Of a stretch of DNA of 64,000 nucleotides, positions 48,300-61,836 are shown in pieces. The notes under the pieces were generated by a model that searched no databases, had not been told where the DNA came from, and was given only the letters and a program-made list of their open reading frames with translations. The DNA is from Punica granatum (taxonomy: Eukaryota > Streptophyta > Magnoliopsida > Myrtales > Lythraceae), in assembly GCF_007655135.1 (NCBI RefSeq), contig NW_022204360.1, positions 101,561-165,560 of the forward strand, written 5' to 3'. The stretch's first letter is position 1. Each line of letters starts with the position of its first letter. Made by a program: the position numbers and the translations under genes.

Positions 48300-51200
48300 T
48301 TCCCCTCCTCTTGAAAAGGATTTGTCCTCAAATCATCACCTACATCAAGAGGAAGCAAATCAGCAACATTAAAAGTAGCACTTACATTGTACTCATCAGG
48401 TAAGTCTAGTTTATAAGCATTGTCATTGATGCGCTCCAGGACTTGAAAAGGTCCATCTCCTCTTGGAAGCAGTTTGGAACGTCTTTGCGCCGAAAATCTC
48501 TCTTTCCTCATATACGACCAAACCCAATCTCCGGGTTCAAAAATCAGCTTATGACGGCCCTTGTTGGCGTGTTTTGTATACTGCTCCGTTTTTCGCTCAA
48601 TGTTGAGTCTTGTTTTCTCATGAATCTGCTTGACAAATTCAGCTTTCTTTTTGCCATCTAAATTAACATGCTCAGTCAAAGGTAAAGGAGATAAATCCAA
48701 TGGAGTTAAAGGATTAAATCCATAAACAACTTCAAATGGTGAAAATTTAGTAGCGGAATGAACAGATCTGTTATAAGCAAACTCAACATGTGGTAAACAC
48801 TCTTCCCATGTTTTAATGTTTTTTTTTATGATTGCCCTCAACAAAGTAGACAAAGTTGTATTTACTACTTCCGTTTGACCATCAGTTTGTGGGTGACAAG
48901 TAGTAGAAATAAACAGCTTAGTACCTAACTTACACCACAAAGTCTTCCAAAAATAGCTCAAGAACTTAGCATCTCTATCCGAAACAATTGTTCTAGGCAT
49001 GCCATGTAACCTCACAATCTCCCTAAAGAACAAATCAGCAACATGCGAGGCATCATCCGTTTTGTGACATGGAATAAAGTGTGCCATCTTAGAAAATCTA
49101 TCCACAACCACAAAAATTGAATCTCTCCCACGTTTAGTCCTAGGTAATCCTAACACAAAGTCCATTGAAATATCAATCCTAGGCTCACTAGGAATTGGTA
49201 AAGGAGTATACAAACCGTTAGGCTGCATTCTGGATTTAGCTTGCCTACACGTAATGCATCTACCACAAATTCTCTCAACATCTCTTTTCATATGTGGCCA
49301 ATAGAAGTGTTCTTGCAAAATAGCTAAAGTCTTTGCTACTCCAAAATGTCCCATTAATCCCCCACCATGTGATTCCTGCACTAATAACTCTCTCAAGGAA
49401 TAATTTGGCACGCATAACTTATTCTCTCGAAACAGAAAGTCATCATGCCTAAAGAACTTTCCACAAGGAATTTTCTCACAAGCTCGATATTCCTCACAAA
49501 ATTCATGGTCATCAGCATATAAATTTTTAATGCGCTCAAAACCAAGCAATTTTGCATCATGTGTAGAGAGTAATGCATACCTGCGAGAAAGTGCATCGGC
49601 GACCACATTCTCCTTACCTTGCTTATACCGAATGACGTATGGAAACGTCTCAATGAACTCCACCCATCGGGCATGTCTTTTGTTTAGTTTGTGTTGGCCC
49701 TTCAGGTGTTTCAAGGACTCATGATCGGTGTGTATCACGAACTCCTTAGGCAATAGGTAGTGCTGCCACGTCTCTAAAGCTCGAACCAATGCATACAACT
49801 CTTTATCATAAGTTGGATAGTTTAAGGCTGCACCGCTTAGTTTTTCGCTGAAGTAAGCAATTGGTCGTCCTTCCTGCATGAGAACTGCACCTATACCAAC
49901 ACCTGAAGCATCACATTCAATCTCAGAAGTTTTAGAAAAGTTAGGTAAAGATAATAAAGGAGCGTTGGTCAGCTTCTCTTTGATTAGCTGAAACGCCTTC
50001 TCTTGTTCTTCTCCCCATCTAAATCCAACGTTTTTCTTGATCACTTCAGTAAGTGGTGCTGCTATGCTACTAAAATCCTTCACGAACCGCCGATAGAAAC
50101 TAGCAAGTCCATGAAAACTACGAACATTACTTACACTTGTGGGACTAGGCCACTCTTGGATTGCACGTACCTTCTCCTCATCAACCTGTATACCTTGTGC
50201 ACTAACAACAAATCCCAAAAAAACAAGCTTATCGGTGCAAAAAGTACACTTCTTCATATTAGCAAATAACTTTTCCTTCCTAAGCACATCTAAGACAGAT
50301 TTCAAATGTACCTTATGATCATCTAAGTTTTTGCTGTAAACTAGTATATCATCAAAGTAGACAACCACAAATCTACCTATAAATGCACGCAAAACATGAT
50401 TCATAAGTCTCATAAAAGTGCTTGGAGCATTAGTCAAACCAAAAGGCATAACTAACCATTCGTACAAACCGTATTTTGTTTTAAAGGCAGTTTTCCATTC
50501 ATCTCCTTCTTTCATTCTAATCTGATGATAACCACTCTTTAAATCAATTTTAGAAAATACACAAGAACCATGTAACTCATCTAACATATCATCTAAGCGA
50601 GGAATAGGATGACGATACTTTACCGTTATGTTGTTGATTGCTCGGCAATCAACGCACATTCTCCACGTCCCGTCCTTCTTAGGTACAAGTATTACTGGAA
50701 CAGCGCATGGGCTCAAGCTCTCCCTCACGTACCCTTTCTCTAACAACTCATTTACCTGCCGTTGAAGCTCCTTTGTCTCCTCAGGATTGCTCCTATAGGC
50801 TGGTCGGTTTGGAATTGTCGCACCGGGAACAAAATCAATTTGATGTTCAATCCCTCGGATTGGAGGTAAGCCATGTGGTGTTTCCTCGGGAAAGACATCC
50901 TCATACTCCTGCAAAAGAGAAACAACAGAACTAGGAAGAGAGATATCAAGTTCGTTAGTATTGAAAAATGCCTCTTTGTACAAAAGTACAATCATCGACT
51001 GATTTAAAAACATTGCTTGCCTAATTTCTCCCATGTTTGCATAAAAATTCTTTTGTTTTCTCTCTGATTTTCTCTCAATAGTCGAATTTTGATTTTCTTT
51101 TTCTCTCTCATTTTTCTCGGCCTCTCTCTGATTTCACTCGTTTTCTTCTGTTCACTCTCTTTCTTTTGATCACTCTCTTTTTGCAATCTCACTTGATCCT

Positions 51201-52852
51201 CATATACTTGCTGCGGAGTCAATGGTACAAGAGTGATTGATCGCTGATTAAGTACAAATGAGTATTTGTTCGTAAAGCCATCATGCTTCACTCGTCTATC
51301 AAATTGCCATGGACGCCCTAGCAACAAGTGTCCTGCTTGCATCGGTACTACATCACACAACACTTCATCCTCGTATTTACCGATTCGAAATGCAACTAAC
51401 ACCTGCTTGTTCACCCTTATCTCACCACTATCATTCAACCATTGCAGCTTGTACGGCCTAGGGTGCTTCACCATGGGCAGTCTTAATTTTTCCACCATTG
51501 TTGCACTTGCGACATTAGTACAACTACCACCATCAATAATCACACTACATACCTTGTCTTTGATGTAGCACCTAGTGTGAAAGATGTTCTCCCGCTGCAC
51601 TTCTTCAACTCCTTTTGTTTGCAAGCTTAATGCTCTCCTTGCCACCAATGTCAATGCATTTGGAGCTAAATATTCCTCTTCGGGAACGTCCTCCAATGGG
51701 GGCATGTCATCGGTGTCGGAATCTTCAGTGTCGGTCACAATGTCACCATTGTCTCGCATCACCATGACCCGCTTGTTTGGGCATTGACTTGCTATATGTC
51801 CCCTGCCTTGGCATTTAAAACACTTAATGTCACGATTCCTGGAGGTAGAAATGTCGGTTTTACCTTGAGGAACATGGCTGGTTGCTTCTCGCTTTTGCTC
51901 GGTTTTCACATCGACGTGGATTGCTTCTCATCTTTCTTCCACTGATTCGGTTTCCAAGTGGATGTGCTTGGACTTTGGCTTGCACGTGTATTGCCTCTCC
52001 TCTTGAACTGGTTCTCAATCTTGATGGCCATGTGCACCATATCCTCCAACTCCACATAATGTTGTAATTCCACGGCATTTTGAATTTCTCGGTTCAATCC
52101 AGCCAAAAATCTTGCCATAGTAGCCTCTCGATCCTCCTCTATGTTAGCTCTAATCATGGCCACTTCCATCTCCTTAAAATATTCCTCTACACTCCGGTTA
52201 CCTTGCCTAAGACTTTGTAACTTATTATACAGCTCCCGGTAGTAATAACTAGGAACAAATCGCTTCCTCATCACCCTTTTCATTTCCTCCCACGTAGCTA
52301 TAGGTGGCTCTCTATTTCTTCGCCTATTTATCATCAATTGATCCCACCAAACAATTGCATAATCCGAGAATTCAATTGCTGCCAATTTGACTTTCTTCAG
52401 CTCGGAATAACTATAACAATCAAATACAAACTCCACCTTTTTCTCCCACTCAAGGTATGCTTCGGGATCACTCTTTCCTTGGAACGATGGGATTTTCATC
52501 TTAATACTACCCAAGTTATAATCTTCCCGATTCCTATCTTCTCTAAACCGCCCTCCATGTCTCCTATTACTAACAACCGAATCTCGATCATCTTCATCAA
52601 AACCAGCCCCATAAATCTCTTCATCTTCAACCCTCACTTCCCTCGGTTGAACTCTTCCCTCCTACGTGCATTAGGGGCGTTTCGTGGCTGCTCCACACGT
52701 TTATTCTCTATCAGATCTATCCGTTCATGAACCTGCTCAAACTCCAACCGCATCACACGCCTCATCTCACTCATCATGGCCTCTATAAGTATTTTCGAAT
52801 CAGCCAATTCCGTTGCACCTTCGGGAATACTCTTAGCACTATTGTGAGACAT
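48083..52852 (-). pseudogene. B3 gag-pol, three frameshifts
   Basis: Start ATG at 52852. One-base losses relative to B2 are near 52655 (gag N-terminus), 51907 (before the zinc knuckle) and 51134 (K/E-rich linker between protease and RT). The segments between them are open: gag core 51906-52637, zinc knuckle and protease 51004-51909, then RT, RNase H, integrase and the LTR-encoded tail for 983 codons from 51034 to the stop at 48083. Motifs are intact: [18 protein letters not shown] and DDE residues. So pol is preserved but Gag and the fused precursor are not. Confidence 0.9.
48300..48312 (-). other. B3 polypurine tract
   Basis: AAGAGGAGGGGAA on the minus strand, adjoining the 3' LTR. Confidence 0.88.
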
Positions 52853-53493
52853 GATTGCTGCAAAATAAAGTTAGAAAGAATGGACCTCACAATTCGCTCC
52901 CTTACGTGTTTACACTCAAGAATGTGAATCACTCTACACTCGTGTTTTCACTCAACAAAATATGTGGCTTTTAACCCTCTAATATTCTCACTGCTCTTGC
53001 CTTTTTCCACTCGACAATTCTCATTCAGTTCCTTTGGAACTAAACAAACAACTCCAAATTTTCCAGCAACAATTCACCAAGAACTCATCAAGGAAAATTA
53101 ATGATCAAAGGAAATTTCAGGAAGAAAAGAAGCAAGAGAAAAGGCAACTACTATGAAGGATTAATTAAACCAGAATGTTATATGAAATTATGGGATCAGA
53201 ATCAATGCAGATTACAAAGAACGAGAAATAACAACTTTAGAATGGTCAGATGTAAAAAATTTGGATCAAATTGACAACGATGTCTTCTTTCTTTTCTTTC
53301 GATCTTTTTTTTTCTCAGCTCTGTATTTTTTTTTGGCAGAATTTTTTTTTTCAGCTCTTTTTTTTTTTCAGCTTTGTATATTTTTTTTCAGCCTTTTTTT
53401 TTTACTAATAATCCACAAAGAACAATTTCGATGAAGCGAAACTCAGCAAATTGAAACAAAAAAGGATAGGATAAACCCGATTTGAAGCCTGAT
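52853..53493 (-). other. B3 untranslated leader
   Basis: About 640 bases without a supported gene, with the A-rich repeat (plus-strand T runs) near 53300-53402, shorter than in B2. The rest matches the B2 leader closely. Confidence 0.75.
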
Positions 53494-53505
53494 GCTCTGA
53501 TACCA
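53494..53505 (-). other. B3 primer-binding site
   Basis: GCTCTGATACCA on the plus strand, two bases from the 5' LTR. Confidence 0.93.
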
Positions 53506-53507
53506 AA

Positions 53508-54314
53508 TGATGCGATTCCCGCCAAGAATGACGAGACCCGACAACTAAAGGAACCCAAGATCGTTCCACGATCAGATTTGATTGACGAACCCTCGACCCG
53601 TTGTTTACGACAAAAACAAGAACCTTGGTATAACTGACCTCAACCCGTTGTTTAATGCGAAACAAGAACCTCGGTATATAGGAAGACGCCACAAACGGTA
53701 ATGGAAAACCGCTTGATAAGTCGATGAAGACGCCACAAACGGTGGTGGAAAGCCGTTTGATAAGTCGATGATGAACGCCACGGAAACTTCCGATAAGTTC
53801 GATTAGTTCTTCAAGAACCAAAGAGAATACTCTCACAATTTTCTGAATGTTCCTCTCATTAAAAATTGACTAAGATGAATATATATAGACATAAAGTAAT
53901 CCTAATATGGTCATATCTCCTCCTATAGATAAGGAAATTAAAACCAAAAAATCGATAGAGATATGACATAATCTATAAAGATATAAAATCTAAATACCCC
54001 TAGAATATCTCTATGAGATTTAAACTTCAAACAAATCTGATGTTATCTTCTGTTGATCATCAACTGTTCTAGAAGCTTCCTTAAACACTTGCTGAATTTA
54101 GCCTTGTCCGGAATCTTCTATAACTTGAATAATGTTGATGGATCTTTGTGGATCACGTGATTCATGTCCAATGGGCCTCCACGAATTTGCTTGAGCCCAA
54201 ACCTCTTGAATCAGGCCGTTGAGTTCATCTTTAAACTTCTTTGCTCGTGCTCGCGTAATCGGTCCAATTGGAACTTGAGCTGGATCCCTTGAAGTCACGC
54301 TACGATTTGCATCA
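53508..54314 (-). repeat. B3 5' LTR
   Basis: 807 bp, TGATG/CATCA ends. The frame 54098-54298 is the pol tail copy carried by every B LTR. Confidence 0.92.
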
Positions 54315-54950
54315 CTAACTCCAAATATATATCCAACTCAATTTATATTAGCCAGGAGAACTAACAAAAATCACCATAAACTAATCTTTTGAAACTTGAT
54401 CAGACAAGAAGGATGCAAGAAGAGCCACAAACCATGTACAACATAGTAAATATGAATGTTTAAATCATAGATAATCAACTTACTAATCAATACTCTAACT
54501 TAGTCTTCTTCCTCTTCTTCTTCTCCAAGAATTTTCTCGACTCAGCCAGTTCTTTCTCTCTCTTTCTCTCTCTTCTGGTTCATTTTCGTTTCCTTTCAGC
54601 TAGGGATAGAGCAAGGGAGGGTATGGCTTAAATAAGGATGAAAAGAAGAAAAAGAAGGTGGTCAAAGATGGTCAAAGGCGGTGGGAAGGAAAGGGCTGCT
54701 GAAGAGGAGGCCACTTGGCCCATTCTACACTCATCTCTATCCGATTTCTCACTTTTTCGTTTATTATTATTATTATTTTTTTCTTCATATAGATAATGAT
54801 CCAGCCACAAGTTGTGGTATATTATATGCATTTAAAGATCCAGCCAAAAAAATAATGGTATATTATATACATGTATGTTATGTAACCATGCATGTACACA
54901 TGGATATGAATATGAGCATATATGCATGTTTGGTGGACACTAGCCTCACA

Positions 54951-54962
54951 ATCTCCCCCACT
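54951..54962 (-). other. Polypurine tract, unit 6
   Basis: AGTGGGGGAGAT on the minus strand, abutting the end of LTR5. Confidence 0.88.
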
Positions 54963-54984
54963 AATGAAAATTTCGTCCCTGAAA

Positions 54985-57900
54985 TTATTTACCTGATATC
55001 GGGAAAAGGTATGGATAGTTGACTCTCATAGAATCCTCGGGTTCCCAAGTGGCTTCTTCTATCAAATGACTCTTCCACAACACCTTTACTAATTGAATTC
55101 TCTTGGTTCGAAGGACCTGCTCTTTCCTATCTAAGATCTCCACTGGCTCTTCCTCATATGTTAAGTCCTCATTTAACTCCACCGGTTGATAACTCGAAAC
55201 ATAAGATGGGTCCGGTATATACTTACGCAACATTGACACATGAAACACGTTATGGATACGGGACAGTTCAGGGGGTAGAGCCAACCGATATGCCACCTTC
55301 CCAATGCGCTCCAAAATCTCGTATGGCCCGATATATCTGGGACTAAGCTTTCCTTTCTTGCCAAATCTCATAATACCCTTCCACGGTGATACCTTTAAGA
55401 AAACTCGATCCCCTTGCTGAAACTCGAGGTCCTTTCTTCGTTTATCAGCATAATTCTTTTGTCGCCTTTGAGCGGTCTTTAATCTCTCTCTGATAATCTT
55501 GACCTTTTCAGCTGTTAGGTCGACTATTTCCGGTCCAGTTAATTGCCTCTCTCCAACTTCGTTCCAACACAATGGTGTTCGACAAGCCCGACCATAAAGC
55601 GACTCATATGGTGCCATTCCAATACTAGATTGATAGCTGTTATTATACGCGAATTCCATCAAAGGAAGGTAGTCATCCCAGCAGCCTTGAAATTCTATAA
55701 CACACGCTCTTAACATATCCTCAAATGTTTGAATGGTCCTTTCGCTTTGCCCGTCTGATTCGGGATGAAAAGCAGTGGTCAAATTCAACTTCGTGCCTAG
55801 AGCCGTAACAAAACTATTCCAGTACTTGGAAGTAAAATAGGAACCTCTGTCTGATACTATGGATGCCGGCACACCGTGCAACCTCACAATCTCCTTAATG
55901 AACAATTGTGCCAACTGATCTGCACCAAATGTCGTTTTAGCTGGTAGGAAGTGAGCGGATTTAGTCAGCCTATCAACTATCACCCATATAGAATCATGCC
56001 CTCTTCGTGTTCGTGGAAGTCCCGAGACAAAATCCATGGTGATCTTTTCCCATTTCCATTCAGGTACCGGAAGGGGTTGTAATAACCCGGATGGGTGCTG
56101 ATGTTCTGCCTTAACCTGCTGACATACTAGACACTTAGCGACATATTCAGCTATCTCCTTTTTCATGTTATACCACCAATAACTTCTCTTCAAATTATAA
56201 TACATCTTAGTGCTTCCGGGGTGCATTGCATATGGTGAGCTATGAGCCTGTGCAAGAATCTCTCTCTTCAACTCAACATCGTCAGGTACACAAATTCGAC
56301 TCCCAAACATAAGTGTGTCGTCCTCTTTCAAAAGAAATTCAAACTTCTTGCCTTCCTTTACTCTGCCTTCCTTAATCTTGTTTTTCATCTCTACTAAAAA
56401 TGGATCTACTTGTTGCGCTTCCCGAATTCGATCAACTAGCACTGGCTTCACATCATAAATAGCCATCAATGTTCCAGAACTGGTCGCCTCTAATTTAACT
56501 TCTAATGACCTCAACTCATTAATAAGTGTGTCGTAAACACTCCACATACCTGCTAATCTTGCTGATGATTTCCGACTCAGTGCATCTGCCACCACATTTG
56601 CCTTTCCTGGATGATAGTTGATCGTGCAATCATAATCTTTGATTAGTTCCATCCATCTCCTCTGTCACAAGTTGAGTTCTTTCTGAGTGAACAAATATTT
56701 CAAACTCTTGTGGTCTGTATAAATCTCACATCTTGCTCCATACAGGTAATGTCTCCAAAGTTTGAGAGCGAATACCACAGCTGCCAATTCAAGATCATGT
56801 GTCGGGTAATTCTTCCCATGATTCCTTAGTTGCCGAGATGCATAAGCCACCACTCTGCCATTTTGCATTAATACGCAGCCTAAGCCTTGATGGGATGCAT
56901 CACTATATATCACAAACCCCTCATCAGTGGACGGAATAACAAGCACTGGGGCAGTGGTCAATCTCTTCTTCAACTCCTGGAAACTTTGCTCGCACTCTTC
57001 TGTCCATTCAAACTTCACGCTCTTCCGCGTTAACCGAGTCATGGGAGCAGCAATAAGGGAGAATCCTTCCACAAATCTTCGATAATAACCAGCTAATCCT
57101 AGGAAAACCCTCACCTCTGATACACTTGTAGGACGATTCCAATTCAAGATAGCTTCAATCTTCGTGGGGTCCACTGATACACCATCACCTGAAATCACAT
57201 GCCCGAGGAATCCCACTCGATCTAACCAAAACTCACATTTGCTAAACTTAGCATAAAGTTTTCTTTCTCTCAATATCTGCAACACTACTCGGAGATGTTC
57301 TTCATGCTCATTCCGGTTCTCCTCGAGTATACCAATATATCATCGATGAAAACCACCACAAACTGATCAAGATATGGCTGGAAAACTCTATTCATTAAAT
57401 CCATAAAAGCTGCTGGAGCATTTGTTAACCCGAAAGGCATCACAAGGAATTCATAATGTCCATACCGTGTGCGAAAAGCAGTCTTGGGCACATCAGAGTC
57501 CTTGATCTTCAGCTGGTGGTATCCCGATCTAAGATCGATCTTCGAGAAGACGGTAGCACCTCGGAGCTGGTCAAACAAGTCATCTATCCTAGGTAAAGGA
57601 TATTTATTGCGCACCGTAACTCGATTCAACTGTCGATAATCTATGCACAATCTGAGCGAGCCATCCTTCTTCTTCACAAACAAAACGGGAGCACCCCAAG
57701 GAGATACACTAGGCCTGATAAATCCCTTTTCTAACAATTCTTGCAGCTGAATTTTCAATTCCTTGAGTTCTGACGGGGCCATACGATACGGTGCACGGGA
57801 AATCGGCGCGTACCGGGCTCTAGCTCGATAGTAAACTCAATCTCTCTATTAGGGGGAAGACCAGGTAAATCATCAGGAAAAATCTCTGGAAACTCGCAAA

Positions 57901-59793
57901 CTACTGAAATTTCACTAAGTTTTGGTGAGTTGACCTCGATAGCAACCACATGTGCCAAATATCCTTCACACCCCTTTTCAAAAGTTTCGTCGCCTCGATA
58001 AATGATATAACATTGAATGGAGCACCCAACTGATCTCCATGAAGCTTAAATTCAGGCTCATTCGGTATTCTAAAAATAACCTCCTTCTTGTTACACTCCA
58101 CCGAAGCATGATGAGAAGCAAGCCAATCCATCCCGAGGATAACGTCAAAATCCCAAATGCTTAAGGGTATTAAATCTACTAACATTTCCTTATCCCCTAA
58201 CTGTAGCCTACTACTGCGATACACTTCCCCGACTACCACACTTTCCCGGTCGGTGTAGCTAGTATGGACATACGACTATCTAATAACTCTCGTGGTCTAT
58301 TAGAATGCATGGCATATGACAATGAGATATATGAATGAGTGGACCCTGGGTCTATAAGTACATGAGCAGGTTTATTAAAGAGATTTAACGTACCCGTCAC
58401 TACAGTCGGAGTGGCATCCGCATCTCGCTTCGTTAAGGTGAATACTCTACCCTGCGTCATTGGTCTATTGGCCTGGCCTGCTGAGCTCACCATCTATCCA
58501 CCCCCTCGGCCTTGAACACTCTTATTGCTACTCATTTATCCACGGCCTCTTATCGCGATGGCCTATTGCCCACACTAGCACTACTAGACGCTGCTACTAT
58601 AGGCTGCCTACAATTCCTCAGTACATGTCCCTTCATGCCACATCTAAAACATGTAACCCCCTCACTCCTCAATTGCGGACAATTATTTCTCAAGTGATCA
58701 CGACGTCCACAATGAAAACAACTCCCGGACTGCACTTGACAAACTCCGGAATGGAATCGACCACAATTCTGACAATTTTGATGCCTCGGGAGATTAGTTC
58801 CACCATAACTTGCACCACTCTGACTTATGATGCCCTTATCTTCATGAAACCATTGTGGAGATTGCTGATAAGTTGATTTCCCTCTATTGAAGCCTTGAAT
58901 GAACCCGCCTCTTTTTGGGGTCGGAAGGAACCCTCTACAAGTGAGCTACTAGGCCGAGTTCTACTTTGCTCCCTCTGATGAACTTCCTCTCGTAAGTCCT
59001 CCTCAGCGATAATGGCTTTATTATATAGGTCTGCAAATAATGGGATCTCCAAAACGGAAACGCGCGACCTAATATTGAGGTTCAATCCATCCAAGAACCT
59101 ACTGCATTTGGAAGTTTCATCACTTACCAATGTAGGGGCAAAACGTGACAACTTGGTAAATTTTACTTCATATTCAGCTACGCTGAGCTCTCCTTGCTTC
59201 AAATTAAGAAATTCCCGCTCCTTGGTGCGCCGAAACGAGGCTGGAAAGTACTTGTTTTATAAAATGCTTGCGTAAACTCACCCCAAGTGATAACATGTGA
59301 AGAGTTCGGTCCAGTCGTCTCTGAGTAGCCTCCCACCAGTACTGGGCATCCCCTTCTAGCATAAATGTCGCAAGTGCCACACGTTGGGTGTCTGAAACCT
59401 CCATGATTGAAAAATTCTTTCCATTCCAGCTATCCAATTCTCCGCTTCTATCGGATCAGCACTACCCGAAAAACTAGATGGACCATATTTCCTAAACCTT
59501 TCATACGGCGTCAATTGTGACTCCATGTGAGATGTGGATGCACTCGGCTGTGTTGCTTGTCTCTGAAAGAAGGCCATTTGTTGCTCAATTAGCTGCGCTT
59601 GCTGCTCAACTAGACGAGTCATGGCTGCTAATGTCTGGTGGATTGGTGGATCTTGATCCCTAGGAGCTGCAGCAGCTTCTTGAGGAGCTTGAGACACTTG
59701 CTCCTCTGTCATCGGCTCAGGTGTACTCAGATCAGCTAAATTCTCGGCTGTGCGGTATCTAGGTCGACCCCGCCTTGCACGTTTGGGTCCCAT
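54985..59793 (-). pseudogene. Unit 6 gag-pol, many indels
   Basis: Start ATG at 59793. From 56652 to the stop at 54985 the end of RNase H, integrase and chromodomain are open for 555 codons. A stop (AGA to TGA) is at 56665. Indels follow near 57319 (+2), 57810, 57972, 58244, 58260, 58556, 58917, 59256, 59309 and 59412. Q420 to TAA is shared with units 4 and 5 (near 58537), but W315 is intact, so unit 6 branched before the unit 4/5 ancestor gained its TGA. Many of the indels may be consensus errors, given the pattern to the right. Confidence 0.88.
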
Positions 59794-59929
59794 TGCAAAT
59801 TTTCCTAAACAGAACACAAGTTAACCAAGCATTTAACAAACACAACGATAAGATATATCCCGTCTTGGGCCGCAACTAATCAAAAGAACGGGGATCAGGC
59901 ACACTAAGTCTACATAATCCTATAACCTA

Positions 59930-59942
59930 GGCTCTGATACCA
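59930..59942 (-). other. Primer-binding site, unit 6
   Basis: GGCTCTGATACCA on the plus strand, four bases from LTR6. Confidence 0.92.
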
Positions 59943-59946
59943 AAAA

Positions 59947-61147
59947 TGTCACGACCCGAAACTTATAGCAGAGTTTCCCCTCTATTCCTTAGTATCCATT
60001 GTCATATGCGCAACTCATATGTGTATAATCTGTTTTCTTAACTCCCAACACATTGAACAACCCAGCAAGCTCTATATAAACATATAACCACCTAACCAAT
60101 TCAGATATATGCATAAAACTCTCAAAGATTACTCAGTTACAACCATCTTGTAACATAGACTGAACGAAAAGCTTTCATATATATATATAGCATACTTCTA
60201 CAAACAATTCAACCTTTAAACTAACTCGGCATGCTCTACATGAATATATAATGAATCTAACGGATTCTAATGTACATATATGCTCTCCATAGTGTGTTCA
60301 GCTACAACCATACCACTAAACCAACTAACAAAAGTTTCAGGTCGTAACAGGATTGTAACATTACGAACACTTACTACCTATACTATGGGTGGGGGCCTAC
60401 TTGCCAAAATCCTTTGCGCTGATCCCCGTTATCCAAAGCCCTCCTGTGCGGCTAGTCTAGCTCCTAGCTCATCTGGAAAAATGTATGCAGGGGGTGAGCT
60501 GCAACTCAGTGAGTACTATATTCCAAGGTAAAATGAGCTAATATGTTACATCACAATTCACGACAATCAATCATACACACACACACACACACCACACTAT
60601 ATATATATATATATATTTCACCGTGATATAGCATCCAATACCAAGATCATCCTTTCACACAAATCATAGGGCAACCAATCCAAACAACAGTAATATAGAC
60701 ATAGGGTTGCATTTCCTCGCAACAATGTTATGACGGTACCGTGACCCCGCACACCTCATTCATATCATCCTCAACTCCAATATCCATGTCTCATGAGCGG
60801 GGGCGCCCCCATTAACCTCTGGCGGTAAGAGTTGACCTTCATTTATATTCCGCGGTCCAGCGGCCGATCATGCCCCTACTCATTATTCCGCCGGGTCCAG
60901 CGGCCGATCAGGCCCCTATTTGTATTCCGCGGGGTCCAGCGGCCGATCACGTCCCTATTTATATTCCGCCGGGTCCAGCGGCCGATCAAGTCCCTATTTA
61001 TATTCCGACGGGTTTGGCGGCGATCAGGCCCCTTTATAATCCGCCGGGTCCAGCGATCCCATGGCTATAGTCAACCATCACAAGCATACTAAGCATACAC
61101 ATCAACTATGTTCCCACAATCATTCAGCCACCATCACTTCTATAACC

Positions 61148-61180
<33 letters not shown>

Positions 61181-61836
61181 TTATTATCATTTTACGATGG
61201 AAGAAAGTGCTCACTAACACCTTGAAACGACCACTTAATGAGTTGAGCCTTCCGGAGGTATAACCTCAGTCTCCCCAGCCCCTATTCAGTTCAAGCACAA
61301 GGTTAGATAATATGCTAAATAAGAGTACATATAGGTATCAGTTTTAACTCCCTATTATTTGATTAATATAACTAAAATATAACCAATGACATAACGATTC
61401 CAATGATATGCTATGCATAACTCAAATCATATCAGTTTAGAATAGTAATTATATTATACGGAGGGCCAATTCGATCAGCTCAAGTAAGGAGTACAAGGAA
61501 TTCTAAGTACTTCTTTAGTTTCCAAAATACAAATAAACAAGAGCTTGGTCAATCAACCCATCACTTATATCATTATAATGCATGATAAATTTTCAAATCA
61601 AATCCCTTCTCTAATCCATAATCAGCTCAAAGAGCAAAATATATGCATATATATACATATGTACACACACTTGTCTACATCTATATATATATATATATTT
61701 TTTTTTTTTCAGAGGGCATAGCTATGTGTGTGAAAAACCTCCTAACTCAACTAAGAAATTTGCCCCCCGCCTTACAACCGAATTATTCAGCTTCTATTGG
61801 TGACCAAACTCATCCTAACCACAACATAAAACTAAC
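59947..61836 (-). repeat. Family A LTR6, PBS-side part, interrupted by B4
   Basis: The LTR starts TGTCACG on the plus strand and runs to CTAAC at 61832-61836, where B4 begins; the remainder should lie beyond the window. It has the 10-bp segment shared with LTR4 and LTR5. Its 39-bp units keep the CACGTCCC type of LTR1-3, which LTR4 and LTR5 have lost. Many small indels occur (for example the TATTCCGCGGTCC and GGGGGCGCCCCC stretches). Confidence 0.88.
60850..61054 (-). repeat. 39-bp tandem repeats in LTR6
   Basis: Five units plus a partial one, with several single-base losses that break the 39-bp register. Confidence 0.85.

Larger units (their letters stand above)
47491..54314 (-). mobile_element. 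B3: full-length CRM-like element
   Basis: A complete family B element on the minus strand, 6.8 kb, inserted in LTR5. Its LTRs (809 and 807 bp) differ at roughly eight to ten positions by eye, so it is older than B2. It sits at the same site as the solo LTR in LTR4 and B4 in LTR6. Three one-base losses break gag and the linker before RT, while pol from RT onward is open. Confidence 0.93.
38806..54950 (-). repeat. Family A LTR5, split by B2 and B3
   Basis: One LTR of about 2.47 kb net, spread over 16.1 kb. Pieces: 38806-39445, 46290-47490 and 54315-54950, joined by two nested family B elements. The order of its parts matches LTR1. It shares repeat variants with LTR4 and the 10-bp segment with LTR4 and LTR6. 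Just after the 39-bp block it lacks about 85 bases present in other LTRs (the join reads CCAACCACTTCTATAACC near 46790). Confidence 0.9.
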
